In this document: positions 25,879 to 34,320 of the stretch, piece by piece
Layout: every line of letters starts with the position of its first letter
How positions within the stretch are numbered: position 1 is the first letter of the stretch
NCBI GenBank assembly: GCA_005239175.1
Contig: ML241294.1
Span: 445,275-509,274, forward strand
From: a halophilic archaeon SHRA6
Lineage (GTDB): Archaea > Halobacteriota > Halobacteria > Halobacteriales > Haloferacaceae
Length of the DNA: 64,000 nt
Direction: 5' to 3'
Position numbers and translations under genes: made by a program
The notes under the pieces: model-generated
Seen by the model: only the letters and a program-made list of their open reading frames with translations
What the model was told of the DNA's origin: nothing
Databases searched by the model: none

Positions 25879-26122
25879 GCCACAGCGGAGGGTCACCCTA
25901 TTGAGGCAAGGAATTGGTGGAAGTACATGCTTGCTTGCATGTTCAATTCCGGGCGCAATTATTCATTTATCTCGTTAGATATCAACTCCCCAACGACCGA
26001 TTCGCGCCCTATATTTAGCACGCCATTCGTATCAACTGCTGAGGATTTCAACAGAGCCGGCGTGTACGGGAGCGCAGCTGCCGCAACAGCCCACGAGACG
26101 GCTGGGGAACGCCCAGTCGTGG
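25879..26122. other. Right arm of cassette A and flank
   Basis: No gene. Holds the right subterminal word (ATATTTAGCACG near 26011) and the terminal repeat ending at 26058, then 64 bp of host sequence before the convergent DUF5778 gene. Confidence 0.6.
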
Positions 26123-26515
26123 CTACGGAACGGGCGTCACGTCGTAGCCCATGTCTTCGATGTCCGCAACGATCGCGTCCTGGTCGGCGCTGGCCTCGTA
26201 GTAGAACACGAGTTTGAATACACCGTCACGGATCAGCTGTTGGCACTCCCAGACAAACTCCTCGTCCTCCAGCGTGCGGCCGTGGAACTGGTTAGAGGCG
26301 AAATCAGGGTCATCATTGCCGGCGTAGATGTACGTCTCGCCCTTTCCGGCGTGTTCGGCGATCACGTCGTTCAAATCGACGGTGAGTTCGTGCATTTCGA
26401 GATCCTCTTGACTCGTGAGTTCGGTGTGGACAATCACGCCAAGGAGATCAATCTCGCCAGGTTCGAGAAGCGCCTTGGTCCGGTTGTACAGGTCTTCGTC
26501 GAGAACGTTGGTCAT
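26123..26515 (-). CDS. DUF5778 family protein
   Basis: 130 aa, starting MTNVLDEDLYNRTKALLEPG. A soluble acidic domain with LLGVIVHTELTSQEDLEMHELTV-type strand order and VFKLVFYYEASADQDAI near the C-terminus, matching the haloarchaeal DUF5778 family. No catalytic residues are obvious. It is monocistronic, lying just outside cassette A and upstream of a 29-bp repeat array. Confidence 0.78.
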   Translation of the reverse strand: MTNVLDEDLYNRTKALLEPGEIDLLGVIVHTELTSQEDLEMHELTVDLNDVIAEHAGKGETYIYAGNDDPDFASNQFHGRTLEDEEFVWECQQLIRDGVFKLVFYYEASADQDAIVADIEDMGYDVTPVP

Positions 26516-26556
26516 TGACCGAAAATTCGACTGGGAGGACTAAACGCCTGATGATT

Positions 26557-26701
26557 TGATCGCGTCAGCAGAGACGATTATGAGTTGATCGCGCCAACAG
26601 AAACGATCGAGAATTAATCGCGCCAACAGAAACGATCGAGAATTAATCGTGTCAGCAGAAGCTATCGAGAATTAATCGTACCAACAGAGACACTCACAGG
26701 G
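26557..26701. repeat. Five tandem 29-bp units
   Basis: Units start at 26557, 26586, 26615, 26644 and 26673. Units 2 and 3 are nearly identical (core ATCGCGCCAACAGAAACGAT); units 1, 4 and 5 are diverged. There are no spacers, so this is not a CRISPR. The array lies in the divergent region between the DUF5778 gene and the membrane protein gene at 26803. Confidence 0.9.
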
Positions 26702-26773
26702 CGATCGCGTCGGTCGCGTCGATCGCGCCGATCACCTTCGTAAAATATCAATCGTGCTAATTGGGGACGTAGG

Positions 26774-26780
26774 TTTATAT
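26774..26780 (+). promoter_or_regulatory. TATA element
   Basis: TTTATAT centred 26 bp before the ATG at 26803, fitting a leaderless transcript of the membrane protein gene. Confidence 0.55.
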
Positions 26781-26802
26781 TTTCAGTCGAATACGTAGGT
26801 GT

Positions 26803-27444
26803 ATGTTCGGCCCGCTGCGTCGGTTTCTGATCGGCCGCGACACCCACGTTGCAGCCCAGATTATGGCGATGACGCTGCTTTTGACGCTCACAGCGTTTGG
26901 AACACTCGCGTTGCCGACGTTCTGGGAGCGGCTCGGAGATCCGATGGGATCGGCGACGATGCAGTACACCGCCGCAGCTGCATTCATTGTGACAGTACTC
27001 GCGTCGATATACATCCTCTCGGAGGCAGGCGGAATCGATCCGTGGCTGCCGACCGGAGCCGTGCTGGTCGTACTCACCGGTTACGGGATTACCGGAATTG
27101 TCGATGGCCCAGAACTGGTGTTTTTGATCGGTCCCTCCCTGCTGTTGGGCGTCCTGGCGGCGCTTGCGGGGTACGCAAACGACGGCGCACTCGTCGCGTT
27201 CTCGCTCGTGTTATTTCCGGTGTTCGGCTACATGGTCAACGCGCCGTACGGCCCGATCGCTGAGGGCGATCTCCTCGTACGGATCCGACTGACGCTGCTT
27301 TTTGCGTTGCTGTTTACGTTCGCGATCGGAACAGCCGGCTTCCTTGTTGGGGTCGCACTCCATCGAGCGGGCACCTACAGTGCCGCTGGACTGGCCGATG
27401 ACCTCACGCACCCCGACGAAATCGCAACTGACTCTCGGGAGTGA
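26803..27444 (+). CDS. Haloarchaeal multi-pass membrane protein
   Basis: 213 aa with about six hydrophobic segments (for example IMAMTLLLTLTAFGTLAL, AAAFIVTVLASIYILSEAGG, LTLLFALLFTFAIGTAGFLV) and a hydrophilic C-terminal tail. It resembles uncharacterised haloarchaeal membrane proteins; no transporter signature is evident. It precedes uppS by 82 bp on the same strand and may share its transcript. Confidence 0.7.
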   Translation: MFGPLRRFLIGRDTHVAAQIMAMTLLLTLTAFGTLALPTFWERLGDPMGSATMQYTAAAAFIVTVLASIYILSEAGGIDPWLPTGAVLVVLTGYGITGIVDGPELVFLIGPSLLLGVLAALAGYANDGALVAFSLVLFPVFGYMVNAPYGPIAEGDLLVRIRLTLLFALLFTFAIGTAGFLVGVALHRAGTYSAAGLADDLTHPDEIATDSRE

Positions 27445-27526
27445 ATGGCGTGTCGGTTCAAGCGGGGAGCATGAAAACGGTCAGAAGCGGAAAACTCTCA
27501 TATGAGTATCAAGTATGTAGTGACAG

Positions 27527-28465
27527 ATGCTGGGATCGCTTCGCCGCGCATTCGTCGACGGGTACGAGCGCTTGCTCCGCCGAGAGATCGGCCAGACGCC
27601 GACCCATGTGGCAATTATCCAAGACGGCAATCGTCGCTACGCCCGATCGAACGGCGAGGATGCGCCGAAAGGACACGAGGCTGGAGCAGACACAACCGAG
27701 CAAGTCCTCGACTGGTGTGCAGAGCTTGAAATAAAGGAGCTGACCCTGTACGCGTTCTCGACAGAAAATTTCGATCGGCCAGATGAAGAACTCGAACCCT
27801 TGTTCGACCTGATCGAGGACAAGCTCTACGAGTTCGCAGATTCCGATCGCGTCCACGACGAGCGCGTCCAGATCCGGGCAATCGGTGAGATCAGCCGGCT
27901 ACCAGCGCGAATCCAAGACGCGGTCGCGTACGCCGAAGCACAGACAACAGGGTACGACGAGTTCCAGTTGAACATCGCACTCGCATACGGCGGACGTAAC
28001 GAGCTTCGACGGGCCGCTCGGGAGGTCGCTATGGAGGTCGATCGCGGCACGCTCTCGAGTGAGGCGATCGACGTCAGTGAGATCGAGTCACGGCTGTACC
28101 GAAACAGTGTCAGAGACGTCGATCTCATTATCCGAACCGGCGGCGACGAGCGCACGTCGAACTTTCTGCCGTGGCACGCAAACGGCAACGAGGCCGCAGT
28201 GTACTTTTGTGCGCCGTACTGGCCGGAGTTTTCGAAACTCGACTTCCTGCGTGGCCTTCGGACATATCAATCCCGCGAAGAATCCTGGCAGAACACACAA
28301 ACTCGACGGGCGATCGCGCTCGTCAGAGCAGTCGCCGCCGTCGAACTCGAGGAGGCACGATCGGTCGCCGCACGACTCCGCGAGACGCTCCCCGCCGGGA
28401 ACGGCGCCACACTCACCGAAGAAATCGACGAGATCGACGTCCCGAGCGACGAGACGACAAGCTGA
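27527..28465 (+). CDS. uppS: Cis-prenyltransferase (UPP synthase family)
   Basis: 312 aa. The catalytic motif is IIQDGNRRYAR (Asp/Arg, residues 30-40), followed by LTLYAFSTENFDRP, VDLIIRTGGDERTSNFLPW and the C-terminal EAAVYFCAPYWPEFSKLDFL. It makes long-chain cis-polyprenyl diphosphate, the precursor of the dolichol-type carrier used for archaeal N-glycosylation. The glycosyltransferases and flippase elsewhere in the window would need such a carrier. A degenerate paralog is convergent immediately downstream. Confidence 0.93.
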   Translation: MLGSLRRAFVDGYERLLRREIGQTPTHVAIIQDGNRRYARSNGEDAPKGHEAGADTTEQVLDWCAELEIKELTLYAFSTENFDRPDEELEPLFDLIEDKLYEFADSDRVHDERVQIRAIGEISRLPARIQDAVAYAEAQTTGYDEFQLNIALAYGGRNELRRAAREVAMEVDRGTLSSEAIDVSEIESRLYRNSVRDVDLIIRTGGDERTSNFLPWHANGNEAAVYFCAPYWPEFSKLDFLRGLRTYQSREESWQNTQTRRAIALVRAVAAVELEEARSVAARLRETLPAGNGATLTEEIDEIDVPSDETTS

Positions 28466-28509
28466 GGCCAAAAGACGACAATGGATTCAGCCTCCAACGA
28501 GCATCTCCG

Positions 28510-29118
28510 CTACCGGCCGAACCGCCGCTGTCGATTCTTGTAATCGAGGATCGCCCGCAAGTAGTCTCGCTTGCGAAAATCCCGCCAGTTGACGTCAGTG
28601 AAGTACAGCTCTGAGTAGACCGACTGCCAGATCATAAAGTCCGAAAGCCGCTCGGCTCCGGTTTTGATGAGCAGATCAGGATCGTCTGGAAAGACCAGCC
28701 GATCGGCGATCGTCTCATCATCGATCTCGGTGGGCGTGAGTTCGCCGGCTTCGACGTCGGCTGCAAGCCGAGAAACCGCGGCGGCGAACTCGTGTTTTCC
28801 GCCGAGGCCGATGTTTACCCGAACGGGTGCGTCAGCCGGATCGGTGTCTCCCGGACCGCGGATCGCGATCGGTTCCGGGGCCTCAATTGCGGCGAGTTGG
28901 CGGCGAAGCGTCGGAATTACAGCCTCATCAAGCACACTCACCGAGATCGTAACACGCGAGGAGCCGTACTCAAACACCCACTCGAGCAGCGATTCGAGCG
29001 TCTCATAGGCGTCTTTTTCGAGCAAGTCGCGTTCGGTGAGGACCACTGCCACGTGTGTTGGTGGTGGGGCGTCGTGGCGAGTGACCCGGATCCCGAGATA
29101 CGTATCGTACAGCCGCAC
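28510..29118 (-). CDS. Degenerate cis-prenyltransferase paralog
   Basis: 202 aa, about 100 residues shorter than the canonical enzyme beside it. The second half keeps the family layout (VNIGLGGKHEFAAAVSRLA, DPDLLIKTGAERLSDFMIWQSVYSELYF, NWRDFRKRDYLRAIL). The N-terminal catalytic DGNRR is replaced by TERDLLEK, and the RTGGE motif is KTGAE. It is therefore probably not a conventional synthase; it could be a regulatory or non-catalytic subunit like eukaryotic NgBR. It converges with uppS (44 bp between stops) and diverges from the DUF92 gene. Confidence 0.82.
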   Translation of the reverse strand: MRLYDTYLGIRVTRHDAPPPTHVAVVLTERDLLEKDAYETLESLLEWVFEYGSSRVTISVSVLDEAVIPTLRRQLAAIEAPEPIAIRGPGDTDPADAPVRVNIGLGGKHEFAAAVSRLAADVEAGELTPTEIDDETIADRLVFPDDPDLLIKTGAERLSDFMIWQSVYSELYFTDVNWRDFRKRDYLRAILDYKNRQRRFGR

Positions 29119-29199
29119 TGGCGGATCAACGCGGTGGACCCGAATAACAGCTTCGACGATGTCGGGAGCGTTAAGTACGCGTCGGCGATATCCGATGGT

Positions 29200-30519
29200 G
29201 TGACTGGACGGCTCCGACGAGCAGCGGCGTTTGCAGCGGTAGGCTTGCTGACAATAGCCGCGCCGTCGCTCGGACTTGCGAGTGCAGTTCCATTCGCTGC
29301 GATCGCGCTGGCGGCTGCATTCGTCGTCTCCGATGGGCCGATTTTTGAACTGTTCGCCCGGCCAACCGATCGCGAGGCCGGACAGCTGTACGGGCTTGCC
29401 GGCTTTGCCTTCGCGGCTGCGGCACTCACGATTCTCGCAACGGCCCCTCGATCGTCGATGCCGGAGGCCGTCCTCGTGACGACCGTCGTCGCGATCAGTG
29501 CTGGCCAGGTCGGCGGGGAGCTCTGTCGACTGCGGTCAGAAACCGAGTTGGTTCGCGTCGGCGGATTCGTCGCTGTCGGAGCCGCCGCTGCAATGCTCGC
29601 ACAAGGGCTCGTCGCGCTCCAACTCGGAACACCGATTGATCTTGCACGCTTCGGCTTCCTGGGCGTCACCGCCTCGCTTGTCGCCGCGATCATCAGACAG
29701 CTGTTGTACGAACGCGACGATCCGGTTGTTGTGATCACGACAGGGCTGCTGCTCTGGGGGGCGGCAACGCTCGTCTCATCGCTCGATCCGGTGTACCTTC
29801 TCAGCGCGCTTGTCCTGACCGGCGCACTGGGGTACGTCTCGTACGCACTCGGGACAGCCTCGATCGCTGGCGCGCTAACAGGAGTTCTGCTCGGCCTCGT
29901 GACGATCGTCTATGGGGGGTTCGGCTGGTTCGCCGTGCTCATCACGTTTTATGGAACGGGCGCACTCGCTTCGAAGTTCCGCTACGAGGAGAAGTACGAA
30001 CGCGGCGTCGCAGAAGACAACGACGGCGCGCGCGGCACCGGAAACGTGTTGGGGAACTCGACGATCGCGCTCGTGGCAGTACTCGGATTTGCGGCCGCCG
30101 AAGGAATGACGATTGCTTCGGTTGTGTTCGTGGTCGCATTCTCGGGATCACTCGCGACCGCACTCGGCGACACCCTATCGAGCGAGATCGGGGGCCTCTT
30201 CGACACACCGCGGCTCATCACGACCCTCGAACGGGTCGAACCGGGGACCGATGGCGCGATCACGTGGCAGGGTGAAGCCGCCGGGGTGACCGGCTGTGTG
30301 GCGATCGGTCTGGTTTCGGCGGTCGCGCTGCCCGTCACAAACGGACCGCTGACCGCGGCGGCGATCGCGATCGGTGGGGTGGCTGGAATCACAGTTGACA
30401 GTATTTTGGGGGCAACCGTCGAGGGTGATCGACTCGGCAATCAGGGTGTGAACTTTCTCGCCACTGTGGGTGGCGCCGCTGGGGCGATTACAGCAGCGAT
30501 CGTGCTCGGACTCGCGTAA
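29200..30519 (+). CDS. DUF92 membrane protein, putative prenyl-phosphate kinase-like
   Basis: 439 aa from a GTG at 29200; no suitable in-frame ATG lies near, and the open frame upstream is antisense to the prenyltransferase paralog. About 11-12 membrane helices. The C-terminal half has the DUF92 pattern: YGGFGWFAVLITFYGTGALASKFR, ARGTGNVLGNSTIA, VAFSGSLATALGDTLSSEIG. Plant homolog VTE6 phosphorylates phytyl phosphate, so a role in prenyl-phosphate metabolism fits its position beside two cis-prenyltransferase genes; this is inference. Confidence 0.82.
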   Translation: MTGRLRRAAAFAAVGLLTIAAPSLGLASAVPFAAIALAAAFVVSDGPIFELFARPTDREAGQLYGLAGFAFAAAALTILATAPRSSMPEAVLVTTVVAISAGQVGGELCRLRSETELVRVGGFVAVGAAAAMLAQGLVALQLGTPIDLARFGFLGVTASLVAAIIRQLLYERDDPVVVITTGLLLWGAATLVSSLDPVYLLSALVLTGALGYVSYALGTASIAGALTGVLLGLVTIVYGGFGWFAVLITFYGTGALASKFRYEEKYERGVAEDNDGARGTGNVLGNSTIALVAVLGFAAAEGMTIASVVFVVAFSGSLATALGDTLSSEIGGLFDTPRLITTLERVEPGTDGAITWQGEAAGVTGCVAIGLVSAVALPVTNGPLTAAAIAIGGVAGITVDSILGATVEGDRLGNQGVNFLATVGGAAGAITAAIVLGLA

Positions 30520-30531
30520 AAAACACAGGTT

Positions 30532-30603
30532 CAGGTGAGCAAACCACGTGGCAACCCGGCCGCCACGCAGGTGAGCAGACCACGTGGCATCCCGGCCGCC
30601 ATA
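30532..30603. repeat. Two tandem 36-bp units
   Basis: Units 30532-30567 and 30568-30603 share GTGAGCA(A/G)ACCACGTGGCA and the following GGCCGCCA, and differ at a few positions. They lie in the short convergent gap between the DUF92 gene and dnaG. Confidence 0.88.
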
Positions 30604-30610
30604 CAGGCAT

Positions 30611-32257
30611 TCAGAGGGCCTGCATGAGCTGATCGGCAGTCAACACTCGGGTCGCGATCGGCTTTTTGACGAACGCCTCTCGGTCTGTTCCGATCAGTGT
30701 CTCGACTCCGCGTTGGGCTGCGAGATCCAAGAGTCGCTGGCTCACTGTACCGTCGAGGACGATTGTCTCTGGGACGACGTCTGTGGCTTCGAGCGCAGCA
30801 AAACAGTCGTCCTCAGTGATGGTCTCGATCGGCTCGCCGTCGGCACCCAAAAATCGGGCGGTCTCAGACCCCGAATCAACAACCTCGCTGACGTGTTCTC
30901 TGAGTGTCATCGGCTGGACCGACTCGTCGGCTGGATCGTCGGCTGGATCGTCGGCTGGATCGTCGGCTGAATCGTCCAAGTCCTCACTGGCGTCTGGTGA
31001 AGATCCCGCGTCGTCTGTGGTGGGAGTAGATCCCGCGTCATCAGTAGTGGACACTTGCGTGACCGCAGCTGCGTCTGCAGAATCTCCCTGCGGCGCTTCG
31101 ACGCCCGTAGCCTCCGAGCGGATCGCAGCGTCTCCTGATGGGTTCGGCTCAACAGTCGTGTCACCGGCCGATTGCCGGTTCGCAGACGAAGGTGGTGCGG
31201 TGTCTGTAGAAACAGCCGTCTCAACACTGTCAGTATTGGTCTCTTCGGTGTTGTCGGTGTCCTCGATCCCGGCGGCGTCGATGGTGAGATCTTCGGATAG
31301 CTCGTTCGGAACGACGTCTACGGCAACCGAAATATCCTCGTCGGCCGCAGTGACGTCTGTGTGGGCCGCAGTCGAATTACTCTTCGAGTGCGACCCGTTT
31401 CGAGGGCCCGAATCACCCTCGTGTCTCGACATAGCCGCTCTAACGTCTGACTCGTCAGCGAGCAGATCGAACGGGACCTTCTCGCGGAGTGCGGCCAACA
31501 CCGCAGCCCGGTCGAGATCCTCGACGGAGCTCCCCGGCGGAGCAAAGGCGACGTAGTCAACCGAGCCAACTTGCGCGAGCTCTTTGAGGATGAGTTCGCC
31601 GCCGCGATCGCCGTCAAGGAACGCAGTGACCGTGCGCTCTTCGGTGAGGTCGGCGACGGACTCCGGGACGTTCGTCCCTTCGACGCCGATCGCATTCTTG
31701 ATCCCGTATTTCAACAGCTGTAACACGTCTGCGCGGCCTTCGACGATGACGATCGCATCGGAGTCGACGACCCGCGGCCCCGCGGGGAGTCCCTCGTACT
31801 CGGTGATGTCTTCGACGCGTGCGGATCGACGAACCTCCGCAAGTAACTCCTCGGAGGACATGATACTCTCGTCGAATCCCTCCGCGAGCAGTTCCTTTGC
31901 GCGATCGACGACGTCACGACGCTTTGCAGCCCGTACGTCTTCGATCTCTGATACTTCTAGCTGTGCTCGGCACGGGCCGACCCGGGTGATCGTTTCGAGG
32001 GCTGCCCCGAGGATCGCGGTTTCGGCTTTGTCGAGGCTCGTCGCAATCGTGAGCTCGCCGAAGGACTGGCCGTTTTCGGAGTCGATCGAAACGTCGATCC
32101 GACCGACCTTCGAGGATTGTTGGAGATCCCGTAGGTCGAGCTCGTCGCCGAGCAGCCCCTCTGTCTGCCCGAAAACCGCGCCGACGACGTCGCTCCGTTC
32201 GACGACGCCCTCGGCGGCAATTCGGGCGTGAATGAGATATTTGGTTGTGTCGTCCAT
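30611..32257 (-). CDS. dnaG: Archaeal DnaG (Toprim primase-like)
   Basis: 548 aa. The N-terminal archaeal DnaG region (TTKYLIHARIAAEGVVER, VFGQTEGLLGDELDLRDLQ) is followed by the Toprim domain with DAIVIVEGRADVLQLLKYG (Glu) and TAFLDGDRGGE (DxD). Archaeal DnaG has limited primase activity and associates with the exosome. Residues about 270-440 form an unusually long acidic Ser/Thr/Asp-rich insert, including four tandem DDPA units from a 12-bp DNA repeat. A conserved C-terminal domain ends VLTADQLMQAL. Confidence 0.93.
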   Translation of the reverse strand: MDDTTKYLIHARIAAEGVVERSDVVGAVFGQTEGLLGDELDLRDLQQSSKVGRIDVSIDSENGQSFGELTIATSLDKAETAILGAALETITRVGPCRAQLEVSEIEDVRAAKRRDVVDRAKELLAEGFDESIMSSEELLAEVRRSARVEDITEYEGLPAGPRVVDSDAIVIVEGRADVLQLLKYGIKNAIGVEGTNVPESVADLTEERTVTAFLDGDRGGELILKELAQVGSVDYVAFAPPGSSVEDLDRAAVLAALREKVPFDLLADESDVRAAMSRHEGDSGPRNGSHSKSNSTAAHTDVTAADEDISVAVDVVPNELSEDLTIDAAGIEDTDNTEETNTDSVETAVSTDTAPPSSANRQSAGDTTVEPNPSGDAAIRSEATGVEAPQGDSADAAAVTQVSTTDDAGSTPTTDDAGSSPDASEDLDDSADDPADDPADDPADESVQPMTLREHVSEVVDSGSETARFLGADGEPIETITEDDCFAALEATDVVPETIVLDGTVSQRLLDLAAQRGVETLIGTDREAFVKKPIATRVLTADQLMQAL

Positions 32258-32555
32258 GTGTTATGAAACCTCGTGATGATGATGGTGAGATGCTGTCCAC
32301 GTGATGCGATCGACAGCGTCGATCGCCCGGACGTTTTATATACTGGGCCAGTCGGCAAATAGCTGTCGCAGTGGCGAACCGCCCCCGACGGATAGCCTGT
32401 CAATCGCGTACTAATTCAGCGGGGTTTGACGCTGCGATCGCGTTGTCAACAGCGTGGTTGTCTACCTAACTCTTTGAAGAAAAATATTCATCGATATATT
32501 GTATCGGTGGCCGATAACAATCTTTACGTACAACCGTCTATTATTTGCTGGTGAT
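32258..32555. other. Divergent intergenic region
   Basis: 298 bp between dnaG and the DUF3311 gene. AT-rich toward the right (about 32475-32545). It probably carries both promoters, but no single TATA could be assigned. No gene seen. Confidence 0.5.
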
Positions 32556-32771
32556 ATGGGTTATCGAATGCTCGATATACTGTGGATCGCCGTCTTCGCG
32601 ATCCTCGTTGCGTTCGCAGTTCCGTGGTTCCTCTGGGGTGATTCGACAGTGGTCGCGGGGCTGCCGGTCTGGCTGTGGTGGCACATCGGCTGGATGGTGC
32701 TCGCAAGCATCGTCTTTTGGGTATTCACAAACCGTGCGTGGGATCGCGGCATGGGGGTGACAAATGGCTGA
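32556..32771 (+). CDS. DUF3311 small membrane subunit
   Basis: 71 aa with two hydrophobic helices (LDILWIAVFAILVAFAVPWF and LWWHIGWMVLASIVFWVFTN). An ATG at 32568 (MLDILW) is an alternative start. DUF3311 proteins are typically encoded just before a sodium:solute symporter, as YhdT is with PanF. Here the end overlaps the symporter start by 8 bp, so the two are translationally coupled and probably form one transport unit. Confidence 0.85.
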   Translation: MGYRMLDILWIAVFAILVAFAVPWFLWGDSTVVAGLPVWLWWHIGWMVLASIVFWVFTNRAWDRGMGVTNG

Positions 32772-34266
32772 ACTGGCTATCCAGGCCGGCGTTGTCCTGG
32801 GATATCTGCTTGTTGCCTTGATTGTCGGCGTCGTTGCCTATCGCGTCACGACGAACGCCGCAGAGGACTACTACCTTGCCGGCCGATCGATCGGGACCGT
32901 CGTACTGCTGTTTACGACGTTCGCGACACTGCTGTCGGCATTTACCTTCTTCGGCGGTCCCAACGTCGCCTACGCGGCGGGCCCCGAGTGGATCCTCGTC
33001 ATGGGCGTCATGGACGGCGTGCTCTTTGCCATCCTGTGGTACGTTCTCGGGTACAAACAGTGGCTCGTCGGCCGTAAGCACGGCTACGTGACGCTTGGGG
33101 AGATGTTGGGCGATCGATTCGGCTCAACGCGGCTTCGCGGCACCGTCGCCGCGATCAGCCTCCTGTGGCTGTTCCCCTACGTCATGCTCCAGCAGATGGG
33201 GGCAGGCGAAGCACTGGTCGGGCTGACGAACGGCGCAATTCCCTACTGGGCGGGTGCAGCGCTTATCACCCTGTTCATGATCCTCTACGTTACGGTTGCA
33301 GGGATGCGCGGAGTTGCCTGGACGGACACGATTCAGGGGCTGTTCATGCTGTCTGTCATCTGGATCGCCGTCGTCTGGGTGCTCTCGTCAGTTGGGGGGC
33401 TCAGTGGCGCGACAAGTGCGGTTGCAGCCTCGAACCCCGAGTTCCTCTCTCTCGGTGGCGGGCTCTACACGCCGGCATACATCATCTCCACGGCGGTCGT
33501 AATCGCCTTCGGCGTGACGATGTTCCCGCAGATCAACCAGCGCTTTTTCGTTGCCAAATCCGATCGCGTGTTGAAGCGATCGTTCGCGCTGTGGCCTGTG
33601 CTCGTGATACTACTGTTCGTGCCGGCGTTCCTGCTCGGAACGTGGGCTGCGGGGCTCGGAATATCCGTGCCAGAGGGGGCGAACGTCCTTCCGGTGCTGT
33701 TGAACGAGTATACCCCGGCGTGGTTCGCTGCACTCGTGATCGCCGGTGCGATCGCCGCAATGATGTCCTCGTCAGATTCGATGCTGTTGTCGGGGTCGTC
33801 GTATTTCACCCGCGATCTGTACCGGCCGTTCATTGAGCCGGCTGTGTCGGAGAGCCGCGAGGCGACAATCGCCCGCGTCGGCGTCGCCGTCTTTGCGATC
33901 GGAGCGTTCTTCGCGAGTCTCACCCGGCCGGGGACGCTCATCGAGATCGGCAACACTGCCTTCGGCGGCTACGCCCAACTCGCGCTGCCGGTCATGCTTG
34001 CACTGTACTGGGACGGCGTGACCAAGTCCGGAATGTTCGCGGGGATCCTCGGGAGCCAAGGGCTGTACCTCACGCACGTGTTCGTTCCCTCGGTGCCGAT
34101 TGAGGTCGCAGGGACAACGGTCTCGCTGTTTGCGCGGACCTACGTTGGCTGGGATGTCGCGCTGGCGGGGATGGCTCTAGGGCTGTTGCTCACTGTCGCG
34201 GTTTCGACCGCGACGACGGCAACCGCGGCCGAGCGCCCAGATCGGTTCGCAACTGGTGCAGACTGA
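32764..34266 (+). CDS. Sodium:solute symporter (SSS family)
   Basis: 500 aa with about 13 membrane helices. Family features include DYYLAGRSIGTVVLLFTTFATLLSAFTF near residues 40-65 (sodium-site helix 1) and the central GAIAAMMSSSDSMLLSGSSY motif (sodium-site helix 8) near residue 335. It imports a solute with sodium; the PanF-like pairing with DUF3311 suggests pantothenate or another organic acid, but the substrate cannot be read from sequence. Confidence 0.88.
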   Translation: MAELAIQAGVVLGYLLVALIVGVVAYRVTTNAAEDYYLAGRSIGTVVLLFTTFATLLSAFTFFGGPNVAYAAGPEWILVMGVMDGVLFAILWYVLGYKQWLVGRKHGYVTLGEMLGDRFGSTRLRGTVAAISLLWLFPYVMLQQMGAGEALVGLTNGAIPYWAGAALITLFMILYVTVAGMRGVAWTDTIQGLFMLSVIWIAVVWVLSSVGGLSGATSAVAASNPEFLSLGGGLYTPAYIISTAVVIAFGVTMFPQINQRFFVAKSDRVLKRSFALWPVLVILLFVPAFLLGTWAAGLGISVPEGANVLPVLLNEYTPAWFAALVIAGAIAAMMSSSDSMLLSGSSYFTRDLYRPFIEPAVSESREATIARVGVAVFAIGAFFASLTRPGTLIEIGNTAFGGYAQLALPVMLALYWDGVTKSGMFAGILGSQGLYLTHVFVPSVPIEVAGTTVSLFARTYVGWDVALAGMALGLLLTVAVSTATTATAAERPDRFATGAD

Positions 34267-34320
34267 GCCGCGTTCGGTGCCGTCCGAAGGATACAATTGC
34301 GCACCTCCCGTACCGATCAC

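Larger units (their letters stand above)
24626..26058. mobile_element. Cassette A: inverted-repeat-bounded segment with yihY, no transposase
   Basis: Left end GGCTCTGTTGAAATCCTCA at 24626-24644; its exact 19-bp reverse complement ends at 26058. The bases outside are GGTGTGTA and GGCGTGTA (7 of 8 identical), consistent with a decayed target duplication. Both ends share a subterminal word like GTGCTGAATATAG. The left arm has a perfect 10-bp hairpin (24667-24697). The only gene inside is a YihY-type membrane protein. CGATCG occurs once, in the arm, against roughly one per 250 bp in native genes. The same ends bound cassette B. Confidence 0.65.

Noticed and set aside
26557-26701. CRISPR array
   Set aside because: Units are directly adjacent with no spacers, and no cas genes are present in the window.
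28792-29199. N-terminal extension of the DUF92 gene
   Set aside because: Antisense to the cis-prenyltransferase paralog; the membrane protein begins naturally at the GTG at 29200.
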